In this document: positions 61,501-64,000 of the stretch, piece after piece
Layout of the letters: each line of letters starts with the position of its first letter
How positions within the stretch are numbered: the first letter of the stretch is position 1
DNA from: Alisma plantago-aquatica
Taxonomy: Eukaryota; Streptophyta; Magnoliopsida; Alismatales; Alismataceae
Reading direction: 5' to 3'
Length of the DNA stretch: 64,000 nucleotides
NCBI GenBank assembly: GCA_963693085.1
Contig: OY856409.1
Span: 1,163,457,749-1,163,521,748 of the forward strand
Translations under genes and position numbers: made by a program
Notes under the pieces: model-generated
Told to the model about the DNA's origin: nothing
Database searches by the model: none
The model's input: the letters and a program-made list of their open reading frames with translations, nothing else

Positions 61501-64000
61501 CAAATTAATTTCCTATTATCTTCTCACTTGACCCCTATAAGCCAAAAGTAATACACTTTGTCGTGTTCATGCTTGCTAAGGAGTGGAATTATAAGTGTGT
61601 CCAATAGCCTAATATTCTGGAAATGGTCATATAGAACTTTATCTTATTCAAATTAGTATTAGGTTTCTCTTGATGTCAACAAATAGTTTGAAGTGGGATT
61701 TTACTAAAAGAATTTATATCAACCAAATGGAGCAATGTCTCAAGTTAATCCAAAATGTTTAATATCATCAAACGTGTTATTTTGTTTTCTTGGAGAAGGA
61801 AGCTATCCTCGAGATGGGTTTTTATGACAATGAGTTATGAAAAATGTTTTTCTTACCTTAGACCATTACAAAGAGGTGGGAATATAATTGCTTGATTTTT
61901 ATTCTATTTATACCAATAAAACTAAAACATGAACTATACATATTGGTTGTATATTCTATGGTTAATCTAAATAAAGAACTATTCCAAAACCACATAAACT
62001 TAAATTTTATTTTATATGATGGTTTGGTATATTTTGTTTCAATCTATTTTATAAGAAACTATCACGTTTTATAAATATGTATATTATAGACCAAATATGT
62101 ATCATCATATTAGCAATCTATAAAATATAATACTAATAATTTGGACTAATTATATCATGAAAAATGGGGACTATCAAAACTTACATAAAATCTATGCATC
62201 AAAAAAATCCATTTAACTTCAGAAAATATTTCACTTTACCACTTACTTTTTTAACCATGTTTGTGAATGTTTACACAACAAACAATTCCACATACATGAA
62301 TATTTCAAATATAATTAAATTTTTGATCAGTATTTTATTAAAATAGTATAATTATATATACTAATATTAAATTGAATATATGTATTTGTTTGGATTGTTT
62401 GAAACTAAACATCAAACTTAGCAACCATTGTTACATTAATATAATTAACAGAATTCATACGATCCATTCACCCCCTAAAGAAACCAATCTGATTGGTTTG
62501 ATATGATTCTATGCTCTATTCCTTTTCTTCATTCTTCTACATTTGAACTTTGAAAGTAGTCAAAGGAAGAGATATTTTTGTCGATCAAAGAGGTACTGTA
62601 AAAGTAGGTTTCAACTTATGAGAACCATATATTATAGTAAAAAAATGTTTCTTGATGTATACAATTGGGATAGGGGAGAATGCTTTGACTAAATCATAAT
62701 ATAATGATTTCAAGGGGAGTGACATAGCTATCTTCCATATGTCTGCATTTGAAAATTGCTTTCATATCAGGAGTAATATGTTATATATTGTTTGTAGTAA
62801 CCTCGAACGAATGGTTTTGGAGATAATTTAATTAGGATACACAAAAAGGCTAAATGGTATTAAAGAATTTGTTAGATGGTTGAAAAAAAAGCTCATGAAT
62901 GATATGTATCTATTTATTTTCCATGAACTAAGTTGGAAACATTTGTTTATTCAACAACTAGAATAAATAATACCATTAAGAGTACTCCTTAAACATGGTT
63001 CCACATGGTACCCTATTCATTGATGCAAAATATATTGTTGATATTTAAAAGTTACTATTTTCTACTTTTTGTTTTCGTTCCTCAACTACATTCAATAGGG
63101 GTTTAAGAATTTTTTTTTGTTTTAATTGAAGTGAAGGTCCTTGATTTTCTTATTAAGAGTAGCATAATGCTACAAACTTACTAATTTGTATCTAAAAAAA
63201 ATTAAGGATCCCCTCAATTCCATGAATACCCATATAAGATGATGTCATTCCATGTTTGACCTTATTTGGATGCTTTACAAAAATGGAGAACACTTCACCA
63301 CCTCCATTTCACCAAAATAAGACAAGTCAACAAGGTCGATGTTCATACAATTAGTAAGATTTATTTCAAGTGATATATTTTGAATGCAACCCGAAACATG
63401 GTATCTAGAAGATTCAGACAAAATTAAAAGAGAATCACCAAAGAAGAGTAGGAGTTTTTTTTTTTGCTTAAGGAAGTGATTTTTCAACAAAGTGAGACTT
63501 ATATCACCCATTTCACGAGCATCACTTGCAGGATTAGTAGGGAATGAATAGGCCAAGTAAATCTTGTTCCTCGTCCAACTAAGGTTCTTTGGGGAGTACC
63601 AAAGTTAATAGAACTACCCACTTCCACAAAAATGATACTAACAAGGTCTGAAGTGACCAAAGTACATCATCAAGTCACTAGCCTTTCCTAGCCCTCTTAT
63701 TGGTGAGATACTTATTTGAATTGTTGTGGAACAAGTTGCTTATATGATATATAGAATCCCACACTCACACAACATTTCAATTTATTGAGGATCTATGATT
63801 TGATAAACTGGACATAAAATAGATGACATGTGGCCTATGTGTACCCACATCATGTACTTTGCCCATTTCATAGAATGCACCTTTGAACATTACTTAATTA
63901 GGATCATCCATTCATAATTTTCACTATATAAATAGTTCCATTAAAGAAAAGGAGTTACATTATTTGCACTAGGTTATAGTAAAATAAATACCTCAAACAT
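58587..64000. other. Right end: AT-rich intergenic DNA, no gene recognised
   Basis: Very AT-rich with poly-A and poly-T runs. The frame at minus 63275-63556 (93 codons) has no recognised domain. A TATA-like CTATATAAATAG at about 63925 lies 75 bp from the window end and could belong to a gene or LTR beyond it. Nothing else can be supported. Confidence 0.5.

Noticed and set aside
63275..63556. 93-codon minus-strand frame near the right end
   Set aside because: No domain recognised, no splice or promoter context, and AT-rich low-complexity surroundings.

Overview
The window looks like plant (angiosperm) intergenic DNA. It is AT-rich and made of nested, decayed transposable elements of kinds typical of plants: Ty1/Copia LTR retrotransposons, an L1-type LINE with a plant 3' tail, and a CACTA (En/Spm) DNA transposon. 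I see no intact host gene, no tRNA or rRNA gene, no CRISPR array and no organelle insertion. I cannot name the species.

Layout. 1-2065 is the end of a minus-strand Copia element whose LTR runs off the left edge. 2066-4908 is non-coding DNA with a possible LTR remnant and a small tandem repeat. The bulk of the window, 4909-51378, is an old head-to-tail tandem duplication of a unit of about 11 kb. Copy 1 is 4909-22018 and copy 2 is 22019-51378. The copies look so different in length because each carries its own insertion. Copy 1 was split by a 6.1-kb LINE (11421-17497, 16-bp target duplication). Copy 2 was split by an 18.4-kb CACTA element (26798-45202, 3-bp target duplication ACA). Each copy supplies the empty site for the other's insertion. 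51379-64000 is gene-poor AT-rich sequence with one (TGA)n microsatellite.

The CACTA element is the richest part. Read on the minus strand it has a leader exon with a clean splice donor, an unidentified ORF remnant (weakly B3-like), and a multi-exon TNP1/Transposase_24-type gene in which one 186-bp symmetric exon is present in three tandem copies. Beyond these lie intron-containing fragments of two unrelated host genes: an ER-type Ca2+-ATPase and the 60S acidic ribosomal protein P0. The captured P0 exon was later cut by a 9.1-kb Copia element (27855-36987; LTRs of 2220 and 2243 bp, initiator-tRNA-Met primer site, gag and a degenerate pol). The nesting order is therefore: tandem duplication, then CACTA with captured genes, then Copia. 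The LINE insertion is independent.

Nothing here should be active. LINE ORF1 and ORF2, the gag-pol of both Copia elements and the TNP1 gene all carry stops or frameshifts, several of which look like CGA-to-TGA changes expected from decay of methylated CpG. The most unusual features are the double host-gene capture, the tandem exon array in the TNP1-like gene, and the arrays of a CGATCG-centred palindrome in the Copia LTR and leader.
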